A stretch of 64,000 nucleotides of DNA from Adelphocoris suturalis (lineage: Eukaryota; Arthropoda; Insecta; Hemiptera; Miridae). Positions 12,146 through 24,180 of the stretch are shown piece after piece. Where the stretch lies: the NCBI GenBank assembly GCA_030762985.1, contig CM061047.1:60329798-60393797 (forward strand). Reading direction: 5' to 3'. Each line of letters opens with the position of its first letter. Positions within the stretch are counted from its first letter, which is position 1. Both the position numbers and the translations under genes were made by a program. The notes under the pieces are model-generated. The model had not been told where the DNA came from. It worked only from the letters and a program-made list of their open reading frames with translations, and did no database searches.

Positions 12146-15100
12146 TATAGGATAAATTCGAGAAGAACAACGAATTTATTGAAAGAAATCATCATACAAA
12201 CTCAACTAATGGTTCAACGATGAAAAAAATGCATAACTTCGGCAGTGAGGAAATAAGTGCAAATACTCCTTTTGTTTTAAGGTGGAGAACACGATTCAGT
12301 TGGAATTAATATCTGGAGTACTTTACTCTCACAGTAGGTACGTAGGTGGTCCAACATTGAATTAGCTAGTCTGCTAGTAAACTTTTCTGTACGTATTTTC
12401 CAAGAAAATATAGGAATTACGTAGATACTTACGATCCAACCGCACCGAGGACTAACAGTGTTCTCACCGCAAGTTGAACTAATGACATATAAAAAGATTC
12501 ATTTTCGCAAGTGAAAAAACTATTAACATGCAGAAAATATGAATGAATGGAGGGGAAAATGCTGAATTATACGATAAAGATCATGAGGTGTGATGAAGCA
12601 TCTAGCCCAGCTCAACCACCCAAGGTTGAGGAGATAATTACCATACTTATTAAAAAGATAATTACCCATAATTTACGCTGACCACTACGATATTATGACT
12701 GCACTGATAATTGCATACGATCAAATTTATTAATATTAATAACAAAAAGAAATCATTAAACCTGAAACTTAATCAACAATTCGTGTCTTCTGTTGGTTTG
12801 GTTTATTATTTCTGTATTAGACAGTCATTTTACGCTGATCTCTGGTCTGTAATATTATTGAACGAACTCAATCAAAATAAAACTGCGTAGACATACAGAT
12901 ATAACTCCATAGACGTAGACATCTAAAGTGGAGAAATGAATTAAATTGAAATAAAACACCTGCACTTTACTTGTCCATCTGTACATAAAAAAGACGATTA
13001 TAATACATTAGATTCTTTTTATATCGACATAGACCTAGGTACCCATCAACTGAAAATCAATGAGAATATAAAACACCTACCTACTTGCGCTTCACTGTCT
13101 AGCTATAGGCGACAAAACTTAAAATGAACTCGATTTCATGAAATACGAATTCCATTGTGATTATTTTAGCTGATACGATCGTTGTAGTTTTTAAGGCAAT
13201 TTTTCGCCAGTTCTTATCCACACAAATGTTGATGACTGATGTTTTCCTGTCAATGTTTTAGCTCTTAGGGAGAGCGAACGGATGAACTTACAGCGATCCG
13301 AGTGGTTTCATTCGATTCTTTGTGATGATATCTATATATGACAACCAAAAGGACTACTCCTATCTCAAATGTTTTCGAGATCTCGATTTTTTTAAAAATA
13401 TTTTAGCCGTTTAATTTTACTCTTTAGGGTTGATCGAAACCGATTCCGATAACTCAGTCCCAACTAGACCCCATAATGTGATTTTCACCCAAGTTTCATT
13501 AACTTTCGTCCAACAGTTTCAGAGGAATGTTCCGGACGACAGACGCGTTCTACGCATCTTGAAAAGTAAGAACCAACAAATTTTGAGCGGTTCCATTTTT
13601 TATGCACAATACTGTCAAATATTAGAAACAAATTGTGAAATATATAAAAATTTGCTAAATCATATTGCATGACTGGAACTTTTAAAACCACAAGTTGAAC
13701 AACTACCCTTGGACGTACCTACAAAATGCCCCCAGTGTGATATCACCAGCCACCAATTTATTCTCATTCTAGAATTGCAGATAAGTACCTAATGTATACC
13801 TTTATCACTAACCTGATATGATGAAGAGATCGTTTCGTTGTTCCAAGAAACAATGTCATCAGACAAAACCATACGTCTCACACCTCGGAAAATAGGGAGT
13901 TTGGAAACTTTATTGTTGTGCCATTGAATCTGCGCAGTTTTTATCGACTATAAAGCTAAAAAGGTTGCCTGAGTAAAAAATATCTAAACTGACTAGAATG
14001 CAACAACGATCGTTTACCCGGATAGAGGGTATCAAAAATTTCGGTCTCAATATAGAACTACATTTCTTTCGACACCCCGCCCCGAATAGCGAAAAGAAAA
14101 TTAAGAATCTGGCTTGTAAGTTTGTTTCTGGAAAATTAATCCTAAACATAGGTAAGAGCTAATCATAAGTAAGACGTATAGATGAGTAATATGATGTGTG
14201 GATCTATCAACTGAAGAGGGTTCAAGATTACCTTACACCAAGCAGTATGGTTGTTGATATAGGATTATTTTGTTTAAGCACCAACAACACTCGTAATTTG
14301 TGTAACACTCGTGATTGAAAATAAAAATACTCAACATGTTTTTAGGCTTATTTCGCTGTAAAAACTGCTGCAACTCCAAGCACTCCACTACAGTCTCACA
14401 TCTTAGCTGAACAATATAACCTTCACATCTGACTGTTTCCCGCCATTTTCCATCAGCTTTCTTGATCACAAAAATGATAACACTCCTGAGGTCTGATTGA
14501 GAAGAGATATGGGGGACTGACTGAAAACTAGTTTTTCACGGGTTGGGAAAAATCTTAAAAATGTAAATCCATACTCTAAATAAAGAGGAACCAACTTATG
14601 CAGCTAGTAACCCTGGCCAGTTCTAGATTGTCATTGTTTCGTAACTACCTAACTTCTACTTAGGTGTTAGGTAGGAGGGGACAGTAACACTCATGAGTTT
14701 CTAGGATTTCAGGTTTCATTCGTCATCACTGTGAATTGGTTAAGGGAAATTTTGGGCAGTCAAATTATTACTTCGTTGATCTCCCAACTTATACTACCTT
14801 TTTTCCCCAAAACCACTAGTTTTGGTCAAGAATTGTTAGAATTCGTCGTCGGGGACATGAAAGCGGCAAATGAAATGAGAATGACCCATATACCTATAGA
14901 ATGTAAATTGTGATGCAGGAAAACACATGAAGAAAATGTGAAAATATATAGTTTCTATAGCAATAGTAGTCTCGGAAATAAAAATTGTGTTAGGAGGACT
15001 TTGGATTTGCGCATGTGTTGATGCTACCTTTGAACGGATGACAGCGAAACGCAAGAGAGGGGAGGGGGGAGTTATATACAAATATTTTGAGTTTTCTAGA

Positions 15101-15209
15101 CATATTTTACATATGACATATTATTGGAGAATCGGTAAATAATGCACGTATTAGGTACCTATGAATGGATTTTATATGATTTTAGAGAGAATTAAACAAA
15201 GAGAAAAGA
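12146..15209. other. Intergenic, no gene seen
   Basis: AT-rich with scattered 60-80-codon ORFs (13430-13672, 13910-14149, 14233-14469 and others) that show no domain or splice context. The word gcatgactggaactttt near 13667 belongs to the dispersed family described elsewhere. Confidence 0.5.
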
Positions 15210-15224
15210 ACGAAAATTTATGAT

Positions 15225-15540
15225 CGCGTCCCCTCCACCGACAGTCAATTTGAAACTTCCGAGTTTGCATAACTGCACTAAAATCTGGGTCGGACAAATA
15301 ATGAAAACTTACACGAAAATCAGATGAGTAAAGTCAAAATATCACGATTTCGCTATTACCCCATCCATTCATCCGCTTCCATAATGAATTTTGAAACTCC
15401 TGACATATTTTCAAAAACTAGACCAAATTCATAATTGAACAAGAAAAGAATCACGAAAATCTGACGGGAATAGTTAAAACGTCACGATTTACTGCTACTA
15501 CCCTCATCATTCACCGCCTTCAATAATGAAATTTGATAAG
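15225..15540. repeat. Diverged direct repeat, about 155-bp period
   Basis: Two units share acgaaaatcWgaYg, a cacgattt word followed by an acc-rich stretch, and YttcNataatgaaNttt in the same order. They end next to a copy of the cgacgaagttgtggaaaccc word at about 15555. Confidence 0.5.
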
Positions 15541-15790
15541 AACTAAATCACTCGCGACGAAGTTGTGGAAACCCATTTCAAAATGGAAGACATACAAAAC
15601 TCCGACACTAAAAGATCGATTTTTATGAAAATTCCAAGGATTGTGCGGTTTAGCTTCAAGACGATTCCCTATAAATTTCACTGCCGTTGAATTAATCTTA
15701 GTCTGCGCGCATGCTCAAACATTTTCTTATAACGTCGACTTGTACTTTGATCTTCAACTAGATAATTCTATACGTCCATCTCTATCTATA

Positions 15791-16931
15791 TCTATACTAT
15801 TTATAAGAATGAAACTCCGTTTGTCTGTTTGTCTGTTTGTTTGTCGTGTCTATGCACGGCCAAACGGCTGAGTGGGGGGAGTGTACGAGTGGGGGGATCT
15901 TCTTGAGATTTTCCGATAGGGGGAGCGAGCGAATTTCACATTTTCTAATCCCACCCGAACCATGGGCCGTAGGGCGGGAGGGGGGTCGAAGTAAGAATTA
16001 ATGTGCGCTTTTTGGACTTCCCCGCTTCCCCTACCCCTCTAAACGGCCGTTGAAAATTCCGGAAAAAACCGGTTTCGTAGGTTTTCCTACGAGGAAGACG
16101 ACGGCGCGATCGGATCTTGAAAAAAGTATCGGGAAATGCGTTAAAAAAATGCGAGAGTACGGACCCGTTTTCTCGAAAAGTCCGCCGAAAAACTTGATTT
16201 TTTCCGATTAAAATATACCCCATAAAGGTACGTTTTTCGGAACGGTTTTCGCGGGCGAAATACAGCTTTGGGTCCGCCGAATCTGAATCCGAAATCGGAT
16301 ATCGAAAAAAGTGACGTTAAGTCGGTCAAATCGCGAGCGGAAGCGAGAAGAAGCGTTTAACATCAGAAATTAATTTTGCCGTGTTCGCGAGAAGGCTCTA
16401 CGAAGTCAGGGGTTTGATGAGGCGGGGCTTGCACCTGACGGGAACGGGTTGCGAGCAGGTACACGCACTTACGTCTTGAAGGGTATACAGGTATACCTTG
16501 CGAGCGAAGCGAGAGCCATGTCAACAGAATAAATTCGGATTTTTTCCTACAAATATACAGCAATACCTTGCGAGCGAAGCGAGCAACATCCCCGAATAAA
16601 CTTTTTGTGGTTCCACGTAGTTTCATAAGATTTAATTTGTTTGTAAGAATTTCCAACAGAAAAAAATGTCTGCCAAGTTGGGTGGGCAGTATAACTTCCT
16701 CAAGCGAGCGAAGCGAGCAGCATCCCTTACAGAAGTTAAACCTACCCTTAGGGATCTATCGTTTGCGAGCGAAGCGAGCAACATTCCCTACATGCCACAC
16801 TTTGCGAGCTAAGCGAGCAATATTCCCTACATGCCACACTTTGCGAGCGAAGCGAGCAATTGAATGGGGGGTCCGGGGGGCTTGCCCCCCGGCTGGACGT
16901 GGAGCCGAGCGTAGCGAGCCGGAGCGGCTAA
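15791..16931 (+). mobile_element. Non-autonomous Helitron
   Basis: The left end has the Helitron signature TCTATACTATTTATAAGAAT followed by a gtttgtctgtttgtctg stretch and a cacggccaaacggctga block. The right end has a 9-bp GC stem (ccggggggc-tt-gccccccgg, about 16874-16893), then a second GC-rich hairpin-like stretch and CTAA at 16928-16931, followed by T. An A precedes the TC start, which fits insertion between A and T. The start may be 6-10 bp further left because TCTAT is repeated there. The interior has no Rep/helicase ORF. The right third carries repeated gcgagcgaagcgagc units. Confidence 0.7.
16505..16920. repeat. gcgagcgaagcgagc minisatellite-like array
   Basis: At least seven copies of gcgagcgaagcgagc or close variants are spaced unevenly. 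Two adjacent copies share a period of about 38-40 bp with cattccctacatgccacac. The repeat creates a spurious ORF rich in RAKRA. It lies inside the Helitron. Confidence 0.75.
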
Positions 16932-18455
16932 TATTACAATATGACGTTTTTCAGTATACTTTTGTGCATAGGTACCTAATTTTTTAAATGTTCTAGTTCA
17001 TATTTAAGAAACTTGTTTTGAGTAACATTCTGCTAAAAAATATAATTTATTGACTCGCAGTTAAGTTCATACAAAACCACACGCATATTCCCTAAATACC
17101 TAATCCACTACTCTGCTGGGTTTTTTCTCCCTAGTTCAATACTCAGTTCATTTTTCTCACAAATGGATTACCTACTCTAGGTGATGCAGTTACAAGGGAA
17201 GCCAATGGCATATCCATACACTTTTTATGTGCGTGTAGCGATGTTACTTTAGAACAGTTTAACCACAACTCTTGATAATTGTTTTTGTCATTCGTTTAAC
17301 TCACCTATGAAATAATATGCACCTAGTATATAAAGTACGTTATTGAAGTTTGATTGACTAGGAGTTAAATATACTTAAAAATGCTTTAAATTATTACACC
17401 AAGTTTTCATTTAAAAAATTCCCTGACATTTGGAGGTTTTTGCAAAATATCCTGACATTTCCCGACGTAAAGATTTCCCTGACAATTCCAGGTTTTCCCT
17501 GACTTTTCCAGTCGAAGGCCACCCTGCAGTCGTTTTGTAGTTGATGAACAAAAATTTACTAGACCGAAGTTGGTGTATTTTAAAGAGCTAACGTAACAAA
17601 ATTTTGAGAGGGATTGAATTTTAACAATGAAGACGGTTTGGAAAAATTAAATATATTTTTGGTATCGACAATTAGTTTAGAATCATCCGCCAGTTTGCTG
17701 CAAACATAATAAACGTCCTCATTAGTTTTCGTGAAAAACTACGTGAAATTCATATGCGTATATACCAGTAAGTGATGGAATGAGGAAAATAGGTAGTATT
17801 GCTTTAAGTATCAAACCATAGTAAGACGTGGTTCGTCAGGACTGTGTTTCCAGTGCGGGAAATCTGTAGGCTGGAGCCTGTCTGCTACGTCAGTGGCATG
17901 TCCTATTTTTTTATTAATTAAGTTTTCTAATTAATTAAGGCATTTACTGTTTTGTTGGGCATTTATATTGAACCTTTTTATTCAACAGATTATGCTGAAT
18001 TTTTACCAGCTCATTTTCTGTAGAGTCCAAAATTCAGCAAACTCGGATCCGAAAGTTCCCCATCACCAAGAAGCAACCTAATATAAATAGGTAGAGACTC
18101 ATTTGAGGTCGACCTACAAATTTTTTAATAGTAGATACTTCTAGGGGGCTCGCCTCAAACTGCCTGAAGGCAATCGGGTTTCTCACGAAGAGTTTAGCAA
18201 CGCACACTTGCGCAAAACGAAATCAAATTTCTTGTCGGACCAATAACTTCCAAAATTAAGGTGGGCTGCTTACAATCTATAGTGTAAAATACAGAGAAAC
18301 TACACACTAGACCCAATATAATGCCCACATAACCGCAATAATTTTGGAACACTTATTCAAATGTTCAATTTGGATAACACAAGTAGGTATATCAACCTAA
18401 GCAGCAATGAATGCACTCCAACTTTACTCTGTGAGTGCGACGAGTGCAGTGAAGT
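16932..18455. other. Intergenic with a ttccctgac-type repeat
   Basis: No gene is seen. 17400-17530 carries reiterated ttccctgacatttccag-type words ending in ggccaccctg. The same type recurs inverted at about 29773-29835 (gggtggccc then ttccctgac). A short copy of the ttcagtataNttttgtgca family is at 16945-17010. Confidence 0.5.
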
Positions 18456-18848
18456 GTGACTTTTGGAAATCTTGAAATGCGCGGTGAAATAAAGGGCTTC
18501 AACGGTGCAATCCTATTGGCTGAGCTCATGTCATCAGATCTTGCTACGATTCCATTGGTCACCAATTATACTCACACATCAATACAAGTTGAAGCATATA
18601 ACGGCACCCAGCAATTTTTGGTATTTATTCCCCTGATCGGAATTGTGACACCCACTATAAGTATAGACTGAAGAATGTAACTTACGAATATGACGATGAT
18701 CCAGGTCAGTGGAAGACGGCAGAAAGTCAACAAACGAAGAGAAGCGGGGAAATTCCAACTTTGTTTATTGAGGCTCCTGCATGCCGTGACACATTCAAAT
18801 TTCAGTTGACGAGACCCAGTAGTTTCTCGAGGAATAATTATTTATAGT
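18456..18848 (+). pseudogene. Unrecognised protein-like stretch, one frameshift
   Basis: The first frame gives about 55 residues with a biased, protein-like composition (GFNGAILLAELMSSDLATIP and onward). From about 18636 the sense-looking sequence moves to another frame, with a hydrophilic segment (KNVTYEYDDDPGQWKTAESQ) ending at a stop near 18846. A single indel would join them. I do not recognise the family. It may be an exon of a decayed host or transposon gene. The downstream ORF at 20100-20454 could be related, but nothing links them except strand. Confidence 0.3.
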
Positions 18849-19534
18849 CCGCGAACACATAACGAGGAATCCAATGAAAACACAACGTAAAACATTGTTA
18901 TTTGAAAAACTTTCAACCAGAGCCTTCGGTTTCGGTACTTGATGCACGGAAAGGGCGAGGTGATAACGCGGTTATACCGGATGTCGAATGATGTCGGAGA
19001 CAGCCGAAGGTTGACGGAGATGCCCGAAGTCCTAACCCTCCCAAAATGTTTATTCCCTCAGACGCCTCCGATAGCCCCTAGATACCTATGTTTTATGGTA
19101 GATTTCCGTGCGATAGCCAAGACAAACAGCAGATACAGAATATTATCTATTTCTTTTTTATTATTGTTATTATCAGAATATTATTTTGTTCTCCAAACTT
19201 TGTGGTAGAATCAGATCTCCTTCGTAGGACGCCTCTCAATAGTAAAGGAGTCAAATAAATCAAATTTAAATAAAGTCAAAATAAATCAATTTATTGGGAC
19301 TTTTAGTAAGACTTTTTTTAATTGGGTCAATTCACAACTTACCAAATATTTTAAACTTATTTTTTGTTCGCCAATTTCTTCAGTCCTTCGTTCTTCCTAT
19401 TTCTCAATCAATTTTCCAACTAGGAAAATGTCTAACTTGCCAATTTATAAAAGAGAGAAAAATTAAGCAGATTTCAGACTCCAGACTCTCCAATTTATTT
19501 TGAGTAATAAACGTATAATTTGCCTGCGATGTCG

Positions 19535-19537
<3 letters not shown>

Positions 19538-19566
<29 letters not shown>
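19538..19566. repeat. Poly-T tract, 29 nt
   Basis: Uninterrupted T run. No retrosequence body is recognised beside it. Confidence 0.9.
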
Positions 19567-19571
<5 letters not shown>

Positions 19572-19714
19572 GATGAAAGTGAGTGTACCTATCACATTAG
19601 TCGTTTTTGTCTTTACTTAAAACACGTTATACCAACCTTCAAAACATATGTTCAAACGCAATTCTGATCTGTTTGCTCAAATAATCCATTTTGTACTAAT
19701 AGGATAGATTTAGC

Positions 19715-19800
19715 ATGTGTTTACACTTTTGAGATGCGAGCATTACTACCTAACTACACACATCATCCTGATCTATTTGTCCCACTAATATATATTTTAT
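19715..19800. repeat. gatgcgagc dispersed repeat, copy
   Basis: It contains tttgagatgcgagcat, then acacatcatcctgatctatttgtcc and actaatat in the same order as 20530-20780 and, inverted, 53690-53830. Confidence 0.55.
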
Positions 19801-20100
19801 TTAAAGGATTGTTTTCGAAAATTTCTTTATTCATTATTTTCAATACTACTAATAAACCTTTGTAATCAACAAAAATAAAAATAAATAAATAATTATAAAA
19901 TAAAAGAACCAGCTTAAAATTTGTTGGTTTACGTTTCTAGATCCCAAATTTCAAAATCGATAAACAAAAAATCCGTCTGCCCACCTTCCAGAGCTTTTCT
20001 CGGAAACTATTGGACAAATGTTTATGAAACTTGGATCAAAAACCACATAAATACGTGGTCTAATCGGTCAATGAACCTCGGCATCAATCCTAAAGGGTAG

Positions 20101-20454
20101 AATTTAAGGGCTGAAATGTTTAAAAATCGAGATGTCGAAAACATTAGAAATAGTAGTAATTTTGGGGGCGTCATTTATAGAATCATCCCAATGAATCGAA
20201 TGAAACCACTCGAGTCGCTGAACGTTCACTTTCCCTCAGAACTAAACCTTCGACAGGAGAAAATAACATTCATGGGAGTGAATCGGAACGTGAAACATGG
20301 TAAATATCACCTTACTGACTACGGAAGATCGTATCAACTGATATTACACCTAGTCCCATTGTCAACTGCGGAGGCTTCTAAAGCGAACGTGCTTGTAGAT
20401 TTATTTTATCGCATTATATTTTCATATGGTGGGTCAGCTCTTATAAAATACTGA
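20101..20454 (+). CDS. Unrecognised ORF, possible terminal exon
   Basis: The open frame begins after an in-frame stop at 20098-20100. It has its first ATG at 20116 and ends at 20454, giving 112 residues from the ATG. The composition looks like a folded protein rather than a chance ORF: FPSELNLRQEKITFMGVNRN, then KYHLTDYGRSYQLILHLVPL, then a hydrophobic C-terminus. An aataaa polyadenylation-like signal follows within about 10 bp of the stop (20459), which is unusually close. No upstream exon or signal peptide is evident. I do not recognise the family. It could be a small host gene, a terminal exon, or a transposon or virus-derived remnant. Confidence 0.35.
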   Translation, partial: NLRAEMFKNRDVENIRNSSNFGGVIYRIIPMNRMKPLESLNVHFPSELNLRQEKITFMGVNRNVKHGKYHLTDYGRSYQLILHLVPLSTAEASKANVLVDLFYRIIFSYGGSALIKY

Positions 20455-20529
20455 AGGATTAATAAAATGTTGGTTTATTACTTGATTCAATTCATTTCTC
20501 ATCCTCCGCCTTTGCACTTAAATTTAATG

Positions 20530-20790
20530 CTCAATAGACTACGAATGTCCAACTAATGTGTATTTTTACTAAGGGATTGACAACTTGATGTTATGTATTT
20601 TTGAGATGCGAGCTTGCGAGCATCCAGACCACCAAACTATACACATCATTCTGATCTACATGTCCAACTAGTCTGAATTTTTACTAAGGGATTGATCTTG
20701 ATGTTACGTATTTTTTAGATGCGAGCATCCACACCACCAAACCAAACTATACACGGCATTCTGATCTATTTTACCACAGTGGAAGTAAAA
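20530..20790. repeat. gatgcgagc repeat, about 2.5 tandem units
   Basis: Units of about 116 bp share actaagggattga, ttgatgttaYgtattttt, agatgcgagc, and a catctgatct-type word before catgtccaactag. It is related to 19715-19800 and to the inverted 53690-53830. Confidence 0.65.
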
Positions 20791-20835
20791 ATGATTGGGG
20801 ATCATCAATCCCCATTCTATAGAAAATAGTTTGTA

Positions 20836-23800
20836 AATTCAATTCAATTCAATTCAATTCAATAAGAGTTTATTTCCATAAGTACATTGCCATTTTCATT
20901 ACATAGGTACATTATTCTCAATAGTACAATGGAAATTACCCATCCACTTTAAGGCACATGCCTTGCGTTGTGGATGGGGAGTCTCTTGCGATCGTATTAC
21001 ACTTACTCACTTCAAAAGTTTTAACTAATTAAACTTGATAAATTAAACTTAAAAACTTATAAGCATAAAATAAATTAATTCTTTACCTGTTGGGTAATAA
21101 CAAATAATAAATCAATATCGCTCACTAATAATATAATAAATCAATACATCACTAAAATCAATAGAAGCAGATGGACTAGATACGACTTTTCTAAATAACC
21201 ACGTATACGCACTTTCTAAATAAGATGAACATTTAACGTGCCCTTCATTAATCAGCCAAGTAAACAAAATTTTCTTATATTTGGCCCTATTAATTTTACT
21301 GGGATCTCTTAGGGCGTTCGGGGCATGTCTCAGTACTATGGGGATCTTGTATAACATGGAACTCTTGGATGCTTCCAACCTGATACGTGGTACAGGAATA
21401 ACTGCTTGGGTATTAAATCTTACACAGTAAGGGATAGTCCTCGCGCAGCTAAACCAACCTTCATGCTTCTGAAAGAACATCAGTATGCTCTTCATGTATA
21501 GCTGGTTGAGCGAGAAAATAGGGAGTATGGAAAACAGTTCAGACGTACTAAATCTTTGACTCTTCCTCGCAACTATTTTCAGTATGGCCTTTTGCCTTAT
21601 AAACAAAGGATCGAGTAATGATCTAGACGCTCCCCCCCCCATGCTATTATCCCAAAAGACGTTCCTTAGATTGTAGAAAATAGATGGAAATCTCCTTAGT
21701 TTCATTGTTGTATATTTAATATGTTCCTCCCACCTCAAATCTTCATCTATTACTACACCCAGATACTTATATGACCTCACTCTACTCAAAACAGGACAAA
21801 CACATTGTTTACTACCGTCACAGACATGCATCTGTACCGTTTGTTTCACTTCCTCTCTATCTCTTGTTTTAGATATTAGCGTGTACTTTGTTTTGTGGAC
21901 ATTTACTACCATATCATTTTCCGTCAACCATTTATTCAGAATGCCTAAGTCTCGATTAACGTAATCAAAAGCTTCATCCCATGAACTTCCCTCACTTAAT
22001 AAAGCGCAATCATCTGCAAACATATATAATTTACTCTTAAGAGGTAGATAGGCCATAGAATTAATGAAAATCAAAAATAAAGTTGAAGAAAGAGTCCCCC
22101 CTTGAACCACACCATAATCAATTGGCATCTCTTCGCTTGGCCCCTTTTTCTATCTCCACCACCTGTCTTCAGTTATCAAAATAGCTTTTGAACCATTCCA
22201 ACTCATTTCCATTTATTCCATACTCAGATAGGCTCCTCAACAACTTGCTTCGATTGATAACATCAAACGCTTTAGCCATATCGAGCCATATTACTATTCC
22301 CCTCTTTCTATTATCTAAAACAGCATTAAGATCTTTTGTAATGTTGAATAGCGCCTCATCCACCCCTGTACCCTGACGAAACCCAAATTGATTTTTAGCA
22401 AGCATAGAGCAGCCTTCTAGATAATCGTTTAATTGGAATTTAATCCATTTTTCTAGCAATTTACTGAGTATACTTAGAAGAGAGATCGGACGGTAGTTAC
22501 TCAAATCATATTCTGATCCACCTTTATGTAAGGGGATGACTTTTGCTCTTTTGAAATTGTCAGGAAAACAGCATTGACGTAAACTGCGATTAATTACATG
22601 GATGATGGGAGTTTTCAATATTTCAACGTTTTCCTCAATGCACCTAAAAGTCACTTCATCTATTCCCGGAGCCGAATTTCCATTCATACTTTTAATTACT
22701 CTTTTTAGTCCTACTTCATCAATTTCATTGAATTTAAACGCCTTATTCACAGATGTGACGGGTTTTGATATTGCTGGAGTTGGAAATTTTGAGCAAGTTA
22801 TACCTTTAACCAAGTTTTCTCCTACTGTGGAAAAGTATTTATTAAAATCACATCCCACTTCCTGCGATGCTTTCTCCCTCGAACAGCATGTCTCGTTAAC
22901 AATCTTTGATACTATTTTCGATTCCCTTATCTTCTTGTTCCCACCTAGGAAGTTAGCTTTAAGTATGTTCCACAAGTCTTTCGGTTTTTTATTGCAATCC
23001 TTAAATTTGTTACCATAGTACTCGTCCTTACTTTGCTTTATTATATGTTTCAATTTTTTATCATATTTATTATAATATGTCTTCAAGGAGGCATTTGCAG
23101 GTTGATTTTTCACCCTCTTACTCAATTTATCCCTAATTCTTATGGACCTAACGATTCCACTAGTTATCCAAGGTTTTAGCTTTACTCTGGCGCTTGGCAC
23201 TTTATTTACTTCATGTGATTGTGAAATTGCGCAGTTAATCCCTTTTATCAGTTCATTAGCAGCCTTATTTCCTTCCAAAACAACAGACCAGTTATAGTTT
23301 TTTTTAAATTTCGACATTTTATCATGATTAATTTTAGTGTGTACTTTCATATTTTCTAAAGTTTTGGCAGTTTCAACGGTTACAATTGTCGCATAATGAT
23401 CTGTGATAGATGTGTTAAATATTCCAGCTCTATATTCACCTTTACAAGAGCGCATAAACACATGATCTATGCAAGAAGAACTCTCACCCTGAACACGAGT
23501 GGGATCATTTACTAATGATAGGAACCCAGCATCCTCCAAGCTTGACAAATATTTCATACTCTGCCGATCGATAACATTTAATATGTTTATATTTATGTCG
23601 CCAACGAAAAGACATAATTTTCCTGTATGCTTGCTGAAAAATTCCATAACATCATTCGTATACAGTTCAATATTACCATTTCCATTACGGTATGATGTTA
23701 GGATAATAGTGTTGAGACCACCAAGATTAATTGTTATTGCTAAATTTGTTGAAAAATGGAAAGAGCAACTTTCGGATGTGGGGATGTGGCATTATATTTA

Positions 23801-24180
23801 CTCTTAATATATACCTACGATAATACCACCATTTTTATTAATGTGTGACTCGGTGATAAACAAATTATAACCAGGGACATTAGAAAAGTTTATACAACCC
23901 TCCAACCCAGCCTCAGTAAGAACAACTACATCCAATCGCTCGAAATCGTCCCCACACCATGCTAGAAATTCGTCAAAATTAGACCTGTATCCTCTTATAT
24001 TCATATGCATTACTGAAAGAGCTTGACCTTTAAACTTGAAACTCTTAATATAGTCGGCTATTTCGTTGTAGTATTGACAATTTGATTCAGTTTCTCCTAT
24101 TTCGGATAAATTTTGTAATGAAAATTCCATGATATTTATAACTTTTGATAACTTATTCGAAATAAAACTTCAACTTCTAT
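20836..24180 (-). mobile_element. CR1/Jockey-like LINE, 5'-truncated and mutated
   Basis: A minus-strand non-LTR retrotransposon. Its 3' end is marked by aataaa followed by tandem aattg pentamers (20836-20862), typical of LINEs that end in short tandem repeats. The protein region spans 24130 down to 21112 with endonuclease followed by reverse transcriptase. No ORF1 is found upstream, so it is probably 5'-truncated near 24180. Lesions in the coding region make it non-autonomous. Confidence 0.8.
21112..24130 (-). pseudogene. LINE endonuclease-reverse transcriptase, broken
   Basis: Reading down the minus strand, endonuclease blocks are SVMHMNIRGYRSNFDEF, DVVVLTEAGL, LFVGDININIL, SSCIDHVFMRS and SITDHYATIV. 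RT blocks are AKVIPLHKGGSEYDLSNYRP, KNQFGFRQG, IWLDMAKAFD, DYGVVQGGTLSSTLFLIFIN and MFADDCALL (the catalytic YADD box as FADD), followed by the thumb motif SYKYLGVVIDEDLRWEEHI. In-frame stops cluster at 23785-23806, where sense shifts frame and returns. A further frameshift lies between 22169 and 22128. The catalytic aspartates of RT remain. The family is assigned by motif order; CR1 and Jockey clades cannot be separated by eye. Confidence 0.85.

Noticed and set aside
16568..16987. 139-codon ORF rich in RAKRA and ERSE
   Set aside because: It is a translation of the gcgagcgaagcgagc repeats in the Helitron, not a protein gene.
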